NCBI GenBank assembly: GCA_963738305.1
Contig: CAVTVU010000001.1
Span: 62,001-126,000, forward strand
Source: JBBRHQ01 sp963738305
Lineage (GTDB): Bacteria; Actinomycetota; Thermoleophilia; Solirubrobacterales; 70-9
Length of the DNA stretch: 64,000 nt
Direction of reading: 5' to 3'
Shown here piece by piece: positions 38,029-47,645 of the stretch. The translations under genes were made by a program, and so were the position numbers. Each line of letters opens with the position of its first letter. Position 1 is the stretch's first letter. Under the pieces are notes generated by a model. The model did not search any database. It was given only the letters and a program-made list of their open reading frames with translations, and was not told where the DNA came from.

Positions 38029-38310
38029 ATGTACGCGCGCGTTGTGAGGTTCACGGATGTCGATCCCGACCACCTGGCCAGCCGGTTGGAGGACGCCAGT
38101 CAAGGACCGCCCGCCGACATCTCCGCCAAGTCGGTCCAGATTCTCCACGACCCCGATCAGCGTTCCGCCGTCGTGATCCAGAACTTCGAGACCGCTGAGG
38201 ACATGCAGGCGGCCGAGGCTCCCCTCGATTCGATGGACCCGGGAGACACGCCGGGGACGAGGGCTTCGGTCGACCGCTGCGAGGTGAAGGCTGAGCTGAG
38301 CCCGAGCTGA
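38029..38310 (+). CDS. Small dimeric alpha/beta-barrel (ABM/EthD-like) protein
   Basis: 93 residues from ATG 38029, with AAAAGGAGG upstream. Pattern MYARVVRFTDVDPDHLASRL, SVQILHDPDQRSAVVIQNFE, ASVDRCEVKAELSP matches the ferredoxin-like half-barrel of ABM-type proteins: first strand, helix, two strands, last strand. The histidines needed for haem degradation are not evident. Confidence 0.62.
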   Translation: MYARVVRFTDVDPDHLASRLEDASQGPPADISAKSVQILHDPDQRSAVVIQNFETAEDMQAAEAPLDSMDPGDTPGTRASVDRCEVKAELSPS

Positions 38311-38311
38311 G

Positions 38312-41300
38312 CTAATCGCCCGGATCCGACGGCTCGCGAGTCGGCTCGGGCAGAGGTATCAAGCCCAGGCGGTTGGCCGCGGTTGCCGCTTCGACTCGGC
38401 TCCGCACATCCAGCTTGGACAGGATGTGGGAGACGTGAGCGCTTGCCGTCTTCCGGGAGATGAACAGTTTCTCTCCGATCTCTCGGTTGGTGCGTCCGTC
38501 GGCGACCAGTTCGAGCACGCTGAGCTCGCGGTCCGTAAGCCCGAATAGATCAGGGCCAGGCGATCTCGGCGCGTCCGGCTTGAGCGAGCCATCGACATCC
38601 AGGTCGATCCGCGCCCTGCGGGCGAGCGCGCCGATCTGCGCGCCTAGAAACGACGCGCCGGCGTCGGAAGTAAGCGCCGCGGCCTCGACCAGGAGTCTCT
38701 TGGCCTCCCTCCTGTCCTCGCCTTGTGCCAACAGCGCCTCCGCTTGACGCCAGCGCGCGTACGCGGCCTCGAGCGGCAGGCCGAGGGCGTCCCACCGATC
38801 CGCGACCTCGCTCCACGTCGCTGCGACCGCCGGCCCGCGCAGGCGCTCCAGTTCCGCGGCGGCTTGGGAGGCGTGAGCAACCGCTTCGGGTGGAGGCACG
38901 ACCAACCACCGCTCGGGATCCAGCAAGCGCTCGAGACGGTCCAGCAATGCGACGGCGCTCCGCTCAGCTTCGGCCACGGCGCGCACGTCGCCGATCTCGC
39001 GGGCCCGGGCCGCCCGATCAGCATGGGCACGATTGGCAAGTCCGTAGATCGCCGCGGATTCGAAGACGACTTCCCGTGTGTCCATCCGCTCGAAAGCCTG
39101 GTCGACGACCAATGCCGCCCGGTCGGGCTCACCACGCAGCACCTCGAGCCGAGCGGAAAGGGCGGCGAGCATGCTCACGATCTGAGAGTCGCCAGTGCCG
39201 CCGCTTGCCTCGATGGCACGCGCCAATTTCCGCGAACCTTCGTCAAGCCTTCCTCGATGGAGGTCTATCTCGGCGCCGGCGGCATGCAGCAACGCCACCG
39301 GCAATCCCTCCTGCCGGATTTCGGGTTCCGCCGAGACCAGCTCTTCGGCCTGATCGAGGCGTCCCAAGCGCACCAGACGAGGTGCCAGCTCCCCGATGAT
39401 GAAAGTGGTTTCGCGGTGAAGCCCCAGAGCTCGCGTCACCTCAACTCCTTCAAGGGCCACTTCCGCGCCTTCCTCGACTCGACCGGAGCCATCGAGGTCG
39501 TCTGCAAGATTGATGTAGGCATCGGCGATGTCGAGAGGGGCCTGTAGTTCCTTCGCGATGCGCATCCCCTCGCGCACGTAGCCGATGCCGGCCTCGAAAT
39601 CGCCGAGCATCGGCATCACCGCGCCCAAGGTGTTCAGTACGTGGGCCTCCTGTGCCGGCGCCCCGATCTCGCGGGCAAGGGCAAGCGCTTCCTCGCAGCA
39701 GACGCGTGCTTCGGCCCCGCTACCGCGCAACATGAGGATCCGCCCCTCGGCACCCAGAACCCTTGCCAGCTCGACGCTCGGTCGGTCACGCGGCAGGAGC
39801 CGCACCGCTCTGCGGTAAGCGTCGAGGGCAACGTCCGAGTCGCCGAGAAACCATAGGTACTCACCGAGTCGTTCCAGCGCCAACGCTGCTCGAACCGGCG
39901 ACCTTTCCGGGGGGAGCAGGTCGGCCGCTCGTCGTGCGAGCCCAACCGCCCGATGGCCTCGACCGGCGCGTCCGGCGTTCTCGGCGGCCCGCAGCAGAAG
40001 GTCGGGTTCGTCCATACGCGCCCTTGTCTCGGCGTCCTCGACCCCCTCCCAAAGTTCCAGCGCATTTTCGAAGTGACGATTGGCTTCAGCGTACGCATAG
40101 GTTTCCTCGGCACTCTCCCCCGCCTCCACGGATGACGCCAACGCCTGGTCGAGCTTTTGGGCTGCTCGCCAATGAAATGCCAATTCGGCTGCCGGATTTC
40201 CCTCCGGATCGGCAGCCAACTGCGGATTGGCCGTGAGCATCTCCGCCAGGGCCGTGTGGATGCGCGTGCGTTCTCCCGGCAGCAGATCCAGGTAGATGCT
40301 CTCGCGCAGCAGGGCATGCCGGAACTCGTAGGCCTCCCTGTCCTTGCGGTGGAGCAGCAGTTGGTGGGCGACGGCCTCGCGGAGTTCCTCGGTCAGTTGC
40401 GGTTCAGGATGGTCCGCAACCGCCGTCAACAGTTCGTGCGTGACCAACCGCCCCGCCGCGGCCGCGACTCGCAGCACTTCTTGCGAGGCGAGCGACACAG
40501 CCTCAGTCCGAACGAGGAGGGCGTCACGGACGGTCTGTGGCAGGTCCGTCTCACCCTCCACAGATGCGGCAAGCAACTCCTCTGCGAAGAACGCGTTCCC
40601 CTCGGAGCGCTCGAACAATCGTCGGACCGCCTCGCGGCCAGGCGGTCTTCCGAGAATGGCTTCGAGCTGAGCCCGGAGCTCCCCCTCGGTGAACGGTTGC
40701 AACTCGAGTTGTTCGACAGTCGGAGTACGGGCGTGTTGGGAAAGAAATGGGCGAAGCGGATGGCGACGTCGCAGCTCATCGCCGCGATACGTGCAGATCA
40801 CTAGCAGTGAGGCCGCGCCAGCATTGTGGATCAGGAACGAGAGGAAGTCGCGCGTGGACCGATCGGCCCAGTGGAGGTCCTCGACGACAAACACCACGGG
40901 CCGCTCAATTGCCAGCTCAACCAGGAACCTGAGAATCTGCTCGAACAGGCGCGCCTGCGAGAGCGAGTCGCCTGAAGGCATCGATTCGACCATCTCCGCC
41001 TGGGGCCCAAGCTCCGGAAGCAGGCGACTCAGCTCGGGAGCGGGCTCAGGCAGCATCGTCAGCGCCTCCGAGTCACGAGCCAGACCTCGGAGGGCGCCGA
41101 TCAGGGGCGCGTAGGGAAGCTCTCCCTCTCCGAGCGCAATGCAGTTCCCGACGAGCCACCGAGCTGCGCTCGTCCGATCCCCGGCCCTGAATTCGCCGAG
41201 GAGTCGGGTTTTTCCAACGCCCGCCTCACCGGCCAGGAATATGGTCTCGCTTCGGCCGGCGACCGCCCTGTCAAACGCAGCCCCAAGGTTCGACAGCTCA

Positions 41301-41344
41301 TCGCTCCTGCCGACAAAAACAGGACTGGCGATCCGCCTCGCCAC
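38312..41344 (-). CDS. LuxR-family transcriptional regulator with N-terminal AAA ATPase (LAL/AfsR-MalT-like)
   Basis: 1010 residues from GTG 41344. N-terminal ATPase: FVGRSDEL lead, Walker A GEAGVGKTRLLGEF, Walker B VVFVVEDLHWADRS. The middle is a long helical TPR-like region (repeated ALAL/A.GR pairs). The C-terminus is a LuxR helix-turn-helix: LTDRELSVLELVADGRTNRE and KLFISRKTASAHVSHILSKL. Large STAND-type regulators of this kind sense a ligand or protein and activate metabolic genes. The start is supported by TTGTTC-18-CATAAT and 6 bases to GTG. An Arg-rich upstream extension was rejected. Confidence 0.9.
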   Translation of the reverse strand: MARRIASPVFVGRSDELSNLGAAFDRAVAGRSETIFLAGEAGVGKTRLLGEFRAGDRTSAARWLVGNCIALGEGELPYAPLIGALRGLARDSEALTMLPEPAPELSRLLPELGPQAEMVESMPSGDSLSQARLFEQILRFLVELAIERPVVFVVEDLHWADRSTRDFLSFLIHNAGAASLLVICTYRGDELRRRHPLRPFLSQHARTPTVEQLELQPFTEGELRAQLEAILGRPPGREAVRRLFERSEGNAFFAEELLAASVEGETDLPQTVRDALLVRTEAVSLASQEVLRVAAAAGRLVTHELLTAVADHPEPQLTEELREAVAHQLLLHRKDREAYEFRHALLRESIYLDLLPGERTRIHTALAEMLTANPQLAADPEGNPAAELAFHWRAAQKLDQALASSVEAGESAEETYAYAEANRHFENALELWEGVEDAETRARMDEPDLLLRAAENAGRAGRGHRAVGLARRAADLLPPERSPVRAALALERLGEYLWFLGDSDVALDAYRRAVRLLPRDRPSVELARVLGAEGRILMLRGSGAEARVCCEEALALAREIGAPAQEAHVLNTLGAVMPMLGDFEAGIGYVREGMRIAKELQAPLDIADAYINLADDLDGSGRVEEGAEVALEGVEVTRALGLHRETTFIIGELAPRLVRLGRLDQAEELVSAEPEIRQEGLPVALLHAAGAEIDLHRGRLDEGSRKLARAIEASGGTGDSQIVSMLAALSARLEVLRGEPDRAALVVDQAFERMDTREVVFESAAIYGLANRAHADRAARAREIGDVRAVAEAERSAVALLDRLERLLDPERWLVVPPPEAVAHASQAAAELERLRGPAVAATWSEVADRWDALGLPLEAAYARWRQAEALLAQGEDRREAKRLLVEAAALTSDAGASFLGAQIGALARRARIDLDVDGSLKPDAPRSPGPDLFGLTDRELSVLELVADGRTNREIGEKLFISRKTASAHVSHILSKLDVRSRVEAATAANRLGLIPLPEPTREPSDPGD

Positions 41345-41350
41345 ACAACG

Positions 41351-41380
41351 ATTATGGACCCCCGAGCGCGCTGGGAACAA
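41351..41380 (-). promoter_or_regulatory. Promoter of the LuxR-ATPase gene
   Basis: -35 TTGTTC (41380-41375), 18-base spacer, -10 CATAAT (41356-41351), then 6 bases to GTG 41344: predicted leaderless transcript. Confidence 0.5.
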
Positions 41381-41454
41381 TGGTGGTTCCAAACCGGAGA
41401 GTTCCTCCGCTGCGCGCCCGGAAGGGTCCTTGGGATCGCCCGAAGACCCTCGAC

Positions 41455-41742
41455 TCAGGCGGTCCTGTGCGGCGCGGTCCGAGTGTGCCGCCTCAACGCC
41501 AGGCCGGTACCCGCGATAGCGATGAGCCCGACTGTCGCTCCGGCACCGATGCCCGCGTCCCCCCACGAGAAGCCGCTCGAGTCTGTTGGTTCGGCGCTCT
41601 GAGCCGTTCTCACGGCTGCTGGAGCCGAGGAGCCGGGAATGCCGCTTGGGTCCAGGTAAGCGGCGGCGGTGCTAGGGACCGTGAGTGAAGCCGCCGCAAC
41701 AGCAACTGCGAGGTAGCGGCGCGCATGAGTTATGAGAGTCAT
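41455..41742 (-). CDS. Small secreted or membrane-anchored protein
   Basis: 95 residues from ATG 41742, with AGGAGG upstream. Signal peptide (RRYLAVAVAAASLTVPSTAAA), short Pro/Ser linker, SSGFSWGDAGIGAGATVGLI, then a C-terminal hydrophobic helix and Arg/His tail. The FSWGDAGIGAGA pattern before a final helix is one I associate with small actinobacterial surface proteins of unknown role. Its promoter region (41743-41926) holds no other gene. Confidence 0.62.
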   Translation of the reverse strand: MTLITHARRYLAVAVAAASLTVPSTAAAYLDPSGIPGSSAPAAVRTAQSAEPTDSSGFSWGDAGIGAGATVGLIAIAGTGLALRRHTRTAPHRTA

Positions 41743-41926
41743 CGGTTTGACCTCCTGATCGCTTGCGCCAACGAACCTAGGCGTAAGCACCTGCCTCGCA
41801 CATCGGGCAAGTGCCCCATATTCGTCGGGCGTCCCACCCCGGCCAGCCGCGTCGCCCGTGGATCGGCCTACCCACGCGCCTCAACCCGACCCAGGACCCG
41901 AAGCTCGTCCTGGAACTCGCAGTAGA

Positions 41927-43972
41927 TCAGTGAACTTTGGGGCCGGTTGCAGCCTTGCGGATGGAAACCTCGACACCGTGCACCGAGGTGCTCTCGCCCA
42001 TGTCGGCCTTATCGCCCGGGTTCAGCACATTCACGTTGGCAACAACCTGCTCCCGCTTTGGCCAGCGTCCCTTGTGAGAAAGGGCGACCCCACGCTGTAC
42101 CGTTTCAGCGACGCTCAGCACGAGCGGCAGCCTCCCTGTTTCGTTCTCGAGCACTACCTCCTCGCCGTCCTTCAGGCCCCGGTCCGCTGCGTCCTGGGGA
42201 TGCAGGGCCACGGTTGCCTCGTGCAGACGTGCGGTGACCTTCTTGTCGTTCGCAAAGGTGGTGTTCAGCGTCCACGGCGATGCGGGGGACAGCAACCGCA
42301 GGCGCCCATTTGTCGGCCGAGTGTCGAAGTGGGGTTCCGGGATACGGGGAAGGCCGTCGGCCTCGGCTTGGGCGGACGCAAGCTCGATCTTGCCGCTTGG
42401 GGTCGGGAACTCCATATCCGCGAACTGGATGACGGGCTCTGCTGAGATCGGCACCGTGCCCTTGGCGGCCAGGGAGTCGAAGTCCTCCTCGAGCCCCGTC
42501 TGGCCTATCACCGCGGAGATGATCTCGCGGTCACCTTCAAACAGCTCCGGGTCGGTGAAGCCCATGCCCGCCGCCAGCCTCCGGAAGATCTCCTGATTGG
42601 GAAGTGAATCGCCAAGCGGAGGGATCGCCTGGACCTGGGCTGAGAGCGAAAGGGCGAAGTAGGAGGCCACGAGGTCATCGAACTCGAGAAAGCTCGCCGC
42701 CGGCAGCACGATGTCGGCGAGGTCGGTTGTATCGGTCTCGAACAGGTCGATCGCCACCGTCAGCAGATCCTCCCGCTCGAGAGCCCGACGCAGGCGTGCC
42801 TGTTGGGGATTGGAGGCCGCGATGTTGATGTTCCAGCAGACCAGTGCCTGCGAGCGCTCACGATCCTCCAACCGGGACGCGAGATCCATCTGGCTGACCG
42901 AGCTCGACGGCCCCCGGCGGAGATGGTCAGCGCAGAGATAGGCCTCGTCGATCCGGCGCTGACCGAGCCCGTTCAGGTAAAGAAAGCCGGTGCCGGACTT
43001 ACCGATGTTGCCGGTTACAGCGGGCAACAGAGCGCAGCTGCGCATCGCATTGCCCCCCCGTGCCTGGCGCTGGAAGCCCTGACCAAGCCACAGGAGCGAC
43101 GGCCCCTCCGCATATGCGCGTGCCGCTTCCTCGATCAACCCCGGCGCGACACCGGTCTTCTCCCCCGTCCACTCAGGTGAGCAGGTTGCGATCGATGCCT
43201 CAATCTCCTCAACACCGACGGTGTGGTGCTGGACGAAGTCGATGTCCACAAGCCGATCGCGCTGGATGACATGGAGGAGCCCAAAGGCCAGCGCCGCATC
43301 GCTGCCTGGGAAGAGCTGGAGGTGGAGGTCGGCAATCTCGGCGGTTGGAGTCCGGATGGGATCGACGACAATGATCCGCGCGCCACTCCCGGGCAGCCAG
43401 TGTTCATGAGCGTGCGGCGCCGAAGCCGAGGGGTTGGCACCCCAGACCATGATGCAGGCGGCGTCATCGGCGGAACGCGGGTCGAACCCGACCATGGAGG
43501 TGCCATAGGTGTAGTCGAGGGCGACATGGCCGGCGTTGTTGCAGATGGTGTCCGGCTCGACTTCGGTCGCCCCCAGCCGGTTGAAGAAGCGCAGGCCGAA
43601 GTGGTAACCGATGACCGAGAAGGTGCCGGTGTAATGGGCGTTGAGGATCGCCTCGGGTCCTGGGGAAGCGGCGATTCGACTCAGGCGTTCAGCGATTTCC
43701 GCCAGAGCGTCCTCCCAGGAGATCGCTTCGAACTCGCCCTTTCCCTTCGCTCCGGTCCGGCGAAGCGGTGAAGTCAGCCGAGCTTCCGGATCCAGGAACG
43801 CCCCGTTGTAGCCGACAGCGCATTTTCGGCAGAGCTTGCCGCGACTGACAAGGTGATCGGGATCGCCTCGAACCTGAGTCCGGCGACCATCCCGGGTGGT
43901 GACGAGCACCCCGCAGGCGTCGTAGCAGTCGCGGGGGCAGGTAGTCCGAATCGCATTTGATCGCCCGGGCAC
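41927..43972 (-). CDS. Second molybdopterin oxidoreductase
   Basis: 681 residues. Fe4S4 motif CPRDCYDACG followed by KLCRKC; MGD-binding segments MVWGANPSASAPHAHEHW and IIVVDPIRTPTAEIADLH; C-terminal domain (SPASPWTLNTTFAND, VALHPQDAADRG). TICNNAGHVALDYTYG marks the active-site region. The closest broad group is the periplasmic-type thiosulfate/polysulfide reductase-like MopB proteins, but no Tat signal is present, so it is cytoplasmic. GTG start at 43972 with TACGAT 7 bases upstream. Confidence 0.87.
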   Translation of the reverse strand: MPGRSNAIRTTCPRDCYDACGVLVTTRDGRRTQVRGDPDHLVSRGKLCRKCAVGYNGAFLDPEARLTSPLRRTGAKGKGEFEAISWEDALAEIAERLSRIAASPGPEAILNAHYTGTFSVIGYHFGLRFFNRLGATEVEPDTICNNAGHVALDYTYGTSMVGFDPRSADDAACIMVWGANPSASAPHAHEHWLPGSGARIIVVDPIRTPTAEIADLHLQLFPGSDAALAFGLLHVIQRDRLVDIDFVQHHTVGVEEIEASIATCSPEWTGEKTGVAPGLIEEAARAYAEGPSLLWLGQGFQRQARGGNAMRSCALLPAVTGNIGKSGTGFLYLNGLGQRRIDEAYLCADHLRRGPSSSVSQMDLASRLEDRERSQALVCWNINIAASNPQQARLRRALEREDLLTVAIDLFETDTTDLADIVLPAASFLEFDDLVASYFALSLSAQVQAIPPLGDSLPNQEIFRRLAAGMGFTDPELFEGDREIISAVIGQTGLEEDFDSLAAKGTVPISAEPVIQFADMEFPTPSGKIELASAQAEADGLPRIPEPHFDTRPTNGRLRLLSPASPWTLNTTFANDKKVTARLHEATVALHPQDAADRGLKDGEEVVLENETGRLPLVLSVAETVQRGVALSHKGRWPKREQVVANVNVLNPGDKADMGESTSVHGVEVSIRKAATGPKVH

Positions 43973-44072
43973 ATCTCCGATCGTACGCCTCAGGCATTTG
44001 CTCGACCGGACGCAGCGGTCGCAACACCCTCGACCTCGTCATCGGCACCACCCTCAACCGACCGATCGGGGC

Positions 44073-44255
44073 TCAACCCTGCCGTCTGCTCGTGCTGGTG
44101 CGTCGCAGCAGCTCGTCCTTGGCGGCCTTCTTGAGGACGCCGAAGAGGCCGCGGCGGGTCGCCGGCTGAACGTCATCGTGCGAAGCTCGCGCCCCACCTT
44201 GCGGCGAGGTGGGCTCGGCACGCTGAGTCCCGTCTGGTTGAGGTTCCTCTGCCAA
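44073..44255 (-). CDS. Possible small basic protein
   Basis: 60 residues, TTG start, acidic/Gln-rich N-terminus and an amphipathic C-terminal helix RRGLFGVLKKAAKDELLRR. No ribosome binding site or -10 stands out. This is the only candidate in the 306-base gap between the oxidoreductase and tRNA-Arg. Confidence 0.25.
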   Translation of the reverse strand: MAEEPQPDGTQRAEPTSPQGGARASHDDVQPATRRGLFGVLKKAAKDELLRRTSTSRRQG

Positions 44256-44278
44256 AGAGCCAGAGGCTAATCGAGGAG

Positions 44279-44352
44279 CGCCCCCGGCAGGACTCGAACC
44301 TGCGACATCCGGCTTAGAAGGCCGGCGCTCTATCCAGCTGAGCTACGGGGGC
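44279..44352 (-). tRNA. tRNA-Arg (TCT anticodon)
   Basis: Minus strand cloverleaf: acceptor GCCCCCG/CGGGGGC, D-arm AGCTCAGCTGGATAGAGC, anticodon arm CCGGC-CTTCTAA-GCCGG (anticodon TCT), T-arm GCAGG-TTCGAGT-CCTGC, discriminator G. CCA not encoded. Confidence 0.95.
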
Positions 44353-44378
44353 TCTGGCCCCACTCTACGGGCCGCCTC

Positions 44379-46562
44379 CTAGGAACTGCTGCCCTTGCCG
44401 AGCTTGTTGCAGCCCGCGACGTTGAGCTTGCCCTTGACCTTGTAGACGTAGTCGGGCTGGGGGGTGATGTCATCCTCGGAGATGATCTCCTGGACCGCGG
44501 GGTCAGACTTGATCCAGGCGCGGATCGGGTAGCGGTAGGGCGAGTCGAGTGAGTCCTGGGTGTACTGGCTGATCACCAGAAAGTCGTAGTCGCCGGCGTT
44601 GATCCGGCGGCGGAAGGCCCGGCAGCTCGCCGCCAGCCGGTACTGGCCGTCGGGGCCAGGCACGGCGATGAACTGCACGTGGTTCGAGAGGTCTGCGCCG
44701 AAGTAGCCGTACTGGCCGAAGAAGATCTCTCCCGAACCCGAGATGCCGATGCGGCGGTCGCGCTGGCGGCGGGCGAAGTCATAGGCCTTCTGCGGACCGC
44801 CGTCCTGGAGGAAGAGCTTCGAGTTCGTGTAGTGATTGTCGAAGTACTGGACCTCCTGGGCACGGCCGAGGACGATCCCGGCGACGATCACCGCGCCGAT
44901 CACCGCGCCGATCGCGGCACGCCCGACCCGCCCCTCGCCACGCAGGTACTCGAGCACGCCGGGCGCCCAGACCAGCGCCAAGGTGAGGAAGAACGTGCCG
45001 GCCAGGTAGCTCGGATACCACTTGGGCGTGGTGAGCACGGTGATCGCGTAAACCGCGGTGAGGAAAGCGAGGGTGACGCGGGCCCGGCGCTCCGGCGCGC
45101 GCAGCGGGCGAACGATCGGCAGGAGCCCAAGGGCGAGCGCGAGGCCGGGGATCAGGTAGCGGGTATTGGTGAAGAAGCCGGTGGGCGAGCCCTCCTGGCC
45201 GGCTGCAGTCAGCGGCGTGAACACGTAGACGACCGCGGTCAGGAGCGCCGCCGCCCCGATCACCCGCAGGATCCGGTTGCGCGATCGGAATAGCAGGTAG
45301 ACGGCGGCGGCGAAGGCGATCACCAGGATGAGCGGGAACAGCGGGCCCAGCGCGTTGTCGAGCTCGGGGAAGAACCACTTCCGGTAGATCGAGGGGTCGG
45401 TGATGTAGTGGGCGACGCTGAAGCGCGGCCGCGGGTCCAGTGGCATCTGGTCGGGCCGCGGCAGGTGCAGCGGGCCCCAGCCAGTCTGCGGGATCGGGTT
45501 GCCGCCGGTCTTGATCGCGGCCCGCACGTACCAGTAGCCGCCGACCACGAACATCGCCAGCCCCATCACCCAGGCGGTGGTGAGTCGCCGACCGCGCCCG
45601 CTGAAGACCACCACCCCCGCGGCGATCACGCCGACCGGTGCCAGGAAGGTGAGCTTGACCGAGATCGACAACCCGGCCGCGATCCCGGCCATGACCAGCG
45701 GGCCCTTGTCGAGCAGCGCCGCCGTTGGGTCGGGTGCCTCCTCGACCGCCCCGGCGGCCGGCGCCCGCCGCTGGTGGCCGTTGATCAGGAACGCGACGAA
45801 GACGATCAGGAAGGCGAGGCCCATGATGTCGTTGCGACCCTCGCCCGGCTGGGTCTCGATCATCACCCCCGAGTCGAGGACGATCGCAGCGGCGACCAGG
45901 GTTGCCGGACCCACCCGGTAGGGGCGCCCGATGCAGTAGGCGGCGAGCAGAGCAACCGACAGCCAGAAGAGGTTGATCAGCGGCGAGAGCCAGTCGCTCT
46001 TCATCATCACGATCGCCGCGCCGTGGACCAGCTCCGAGCTCTGCGGGTAGAACCAGGCGGCGAGCCGCAGCGGGTCAGTCAGGTAGAGGTGCCAGATCGA
46101 GCCCTCCTGCGCGAAGCGCGCCGCGAAGGGCATGTGGTACCAGGTCGTGTCTCCGCCGAACATCCCCTGGTCGAGGCTGAGCAGCGAGGGGAAGGTCCAC
46201 TCGGCGACCGTGAAGGAGGCGACGCCGAGGGCGATCAGCAGGGCCATCTTCTGCACCTGCGGGGCCTCGATCTCGTCGGCCCCGATGGGTGCGCGGCGCC
46301 AGCCGACCAGCGCCGCGATGAGCCCGACCGCGATGCAGACGACGACGATCCAGCCGAGTCGAAGGATGCTCAGCGTGCCGAGCAGCTCCAGGGAGACGAT
46401 CAGGAGCGCCACGGCGATCGTCACGTCGGCGAGGCGGGCCAGCGCCCCGGAGAACTCGGGCACGATCCACCGACGCAGCCAGTAACCGCCGAGCCCGAGC
46501 GAGGCGGCTATTCCCACTACCGCGAGGCAGCCGCCTATGTAGGAGCCCAGGGTCGGCGTCAC
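44379..46562 (-). CDS. Large polytopic membrane protein, GT-C glycosyltransferase-like
   Basis: 727 residues with roughly 13 hydrophobic helices and a C-terminal extracytoplasmic domain (from about residue 590). An early loop has GGDTTWYHMPFAARFAQEGS, the acidic-loop arrangement of GT-C enzymes using polyprenyl-phosphate sugars. Later segments: FFTNTRYLIPGLALALGLLP and KWYPSYLAGTFFLTLALVW. Probably a lipid-linked sugar transferase for cell-surface glycans; no specific family assigned. Confidence 0.65.
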   Translation of the reverse strand: MTPTLGSYIGGCLAVVGIAASLGLGGYWLRRWIVPEFSGALARLADVTIAVALLIVSLELLGTLSILRLGWIVVVCIAVGLIAALVGWRRAPIGADEIEAPQVQKMALLIALGVASFTVAEWTFPSLLSLDQGMFGGDTTWYHMPFAARFAQEGSIWHLYLTDPLRLAAWFYPQSSELVHGAAIVMMKSDWLSPLINLFWLSVALLAAYCIGRPYRVGPATLVAAAIVLDSGVMIETQPGEGRNDIMGLAFLIVFVAFLINGHQRRAPAAGAVEEAPDPTAALLDKGPLVMAGIAAGLSISVKLTFLAPVGVIAAGVVVFSGRGRRLTTAWVMGLAMFVVGGYWYVRAAIKTGGNPIPQTGWGPLHLPRPDQMPLDPRPRFSVAHYITDPSIYRKWFFPELDNALGPLFPLILVIAFAAAVYLLFRSRNRILRVIGAAALLTAVVYVFTPLTAAGQEGSPTGFFTNTRYLIPGLALALGLLPIVRPLRAPERRARVTLAFLTAVYAITVLTTPKWYPSYLAGTFFLTLALVWAPGVLEYLRGEGRVGRAAIGAVIGAVIVAGIVLGRAQEVQYFDNHYTNSKLFLQDGGPQKAYDFARRQRDRRIGISGSGEIFFGQYGYFGADLSNHVQFIAVPGPDGQYRLAASCRAFRRRINAGDYDFLVISQYTQDSLDSPYRYPIRAWIKSDPAVQEIISEDDITPQPDYVYKVKGKLNVAGCNKLGKGSSS

Positions 46563-46642
46563 AGCGGCGGAATGCTAGACGAGGCGCCGCCCCTAACGGC
46601 GGCCTGCGGAGCGGGCCGGTCAGGTGCGAGCCCGCCGGCCGG

Positions 46643-47332
46643 TCAGCTGGCTTCCGCGGAGACCCCGGCGGGGATCCGGCAGGCGACTCCGGTGCCGGCG
46701 AGCCCGCAGTAGCCGTTGGGGACCTTGTGCAGGTACTGCTGGTGATAGTCCTCGGCGTAGTAGAAGGGCCCGGCCGGCTCGATGTCGGTCGTCACCTTCT
46801 CCTTGCCGGCGGCGCTGAGCGCCTCATCATAGGAGCGCAGCATCATCTCGGCGATCTTCCGCTGATCCTCATCCGCAAAGTAGATCCCGGAGCGGTACTG
46901 GGTGCCGACGTCATTGCCCTGACGCATGCCCTGGGTCGGGTCGTGCTCCTCGAAGAAGACCTTGAGCAACTCGCCGTAGGCGATTTTGGAAGGATCGAAG
47001 GCAACGAGGACGGCCTCGGCGTGGCCGGTGCGGCCGCTGCAGACCTCCTCGTAGGTTGGGTTGGGAGTGATCCCGTTCATGTAGCCGACGGCGGTCGTAA
47101 AGACGCCGTCCAGGTCCCAGAAGAGCTGCTCCGCACCCCAGAAGCAGCCGAGGGCGAAGTAGGCGGTCTCGATTCCTTCCGGGAAGGGCGGCCTCAGCGG
47201 GGTGCCGAGCACCGCGTGGCGCTGGGGCACGTCGAAGGCCGGCTGATCGCGCCCCGGCAGGGCGTCCTCGGGCTCGGGCATCTGGGTCTTGTGGGGGCTC
47301 AGCATCATCATCAGCTTTCCGACTCGGCTCAT
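46643..47332 (-). CDS. msrA: Peptide methionine sulfoxide reductase MsrA
   Basis: 229 residues. Catalytic motif GCFWGAEQLF, then the substrate-binding VGYMNGITPNPTYEEVCSG and FYYAEDYHQQYLHKVPNGYC; resolving cysteines GYCGLAG and GVAC near the C-terminus. An N-terminal extension of about 50 residues precedes the core. Repairs S-methionine sulfoxide in proteins with thioredoxin as reductant. Confidence 0.93.
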   Translation of the reverse strand: MSRVGKLMMMLSPHKTQMPEPEDALPGRDQPAFDVPQRHAVLGTPLRPPFPEGIETAYFALGCFWGAEQLFWDLDGVFTTAVGYMNGITPNPTYEEVCSGRTGHAEAVLVAFDPSKIAYGELLKVFFEEHDPTQGMRQGNDVGTQYRSGIYFADEDQRKIAEMMLRSYDEALSAAGKEKVTTDIEPAGPFYYAEDYHQQYLHKVPNGYCGLAGTGVACRIPAGVSAEAS

Positions 47333-47385
47333 GTCAAATGGTCCCCGGTGCCCCTTCGACGTTACAGAGGCGGTAGGTTCGGCCG

Positions 47386-47610
47386 GTGCCCCTCCCCCTC
47401 GCGGCGCTGCTGCTCCTCGCCTCGCTGCTCAAGACCCTGCTGCTGCCGGTCTTCATCGCGATCGGCATCCTCGCCCTCCTCGTCCTCGGCGCGATTGCCG
47501 GGGCGATCGCGATCGGGATCCTGGCGCTCTTCTCGCTGATCGGCCGTGCTCTGTTCGGCCGCGACCTCCGGCCGCGCTGGCTGCGGCGCGACCGCGGCGC
47601 CAGCGCCTGA
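47386..47610 (+). CDS. Small hydrophobic membrane protein
   Basis: 74 residues, almost entirely two hydrophobic helices (ALLLLASLLKTLLLPVFIA and LALLVLGAIAGAIAIGILAL) with a basic tail. GTG start; TAGGTT (47374-47379) ends 6 bases upstream, supporting a real leaderless gene. Confidence 0.5.
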   Translation: MPLPLAALLLLASLLKTLLLPVFIAIGILALLVLGAIAGAIAIGILALFSLIGRALFGRDLRPRWLRRDRGASA

Positions 47611-47645
47611 AGCGGCGCCGGCGCTGCGGAACGGCGCGCCGAGGG

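Noticed and set aside
38312..41566. A 1084-residue version of the LuxR regulator starting at 41566
   Set aside because: The first 74 residues are Arg/Ser-rich and unlike the family. GTG 41344 has a -35/-10 pair with leaderless spacing directly upstream.
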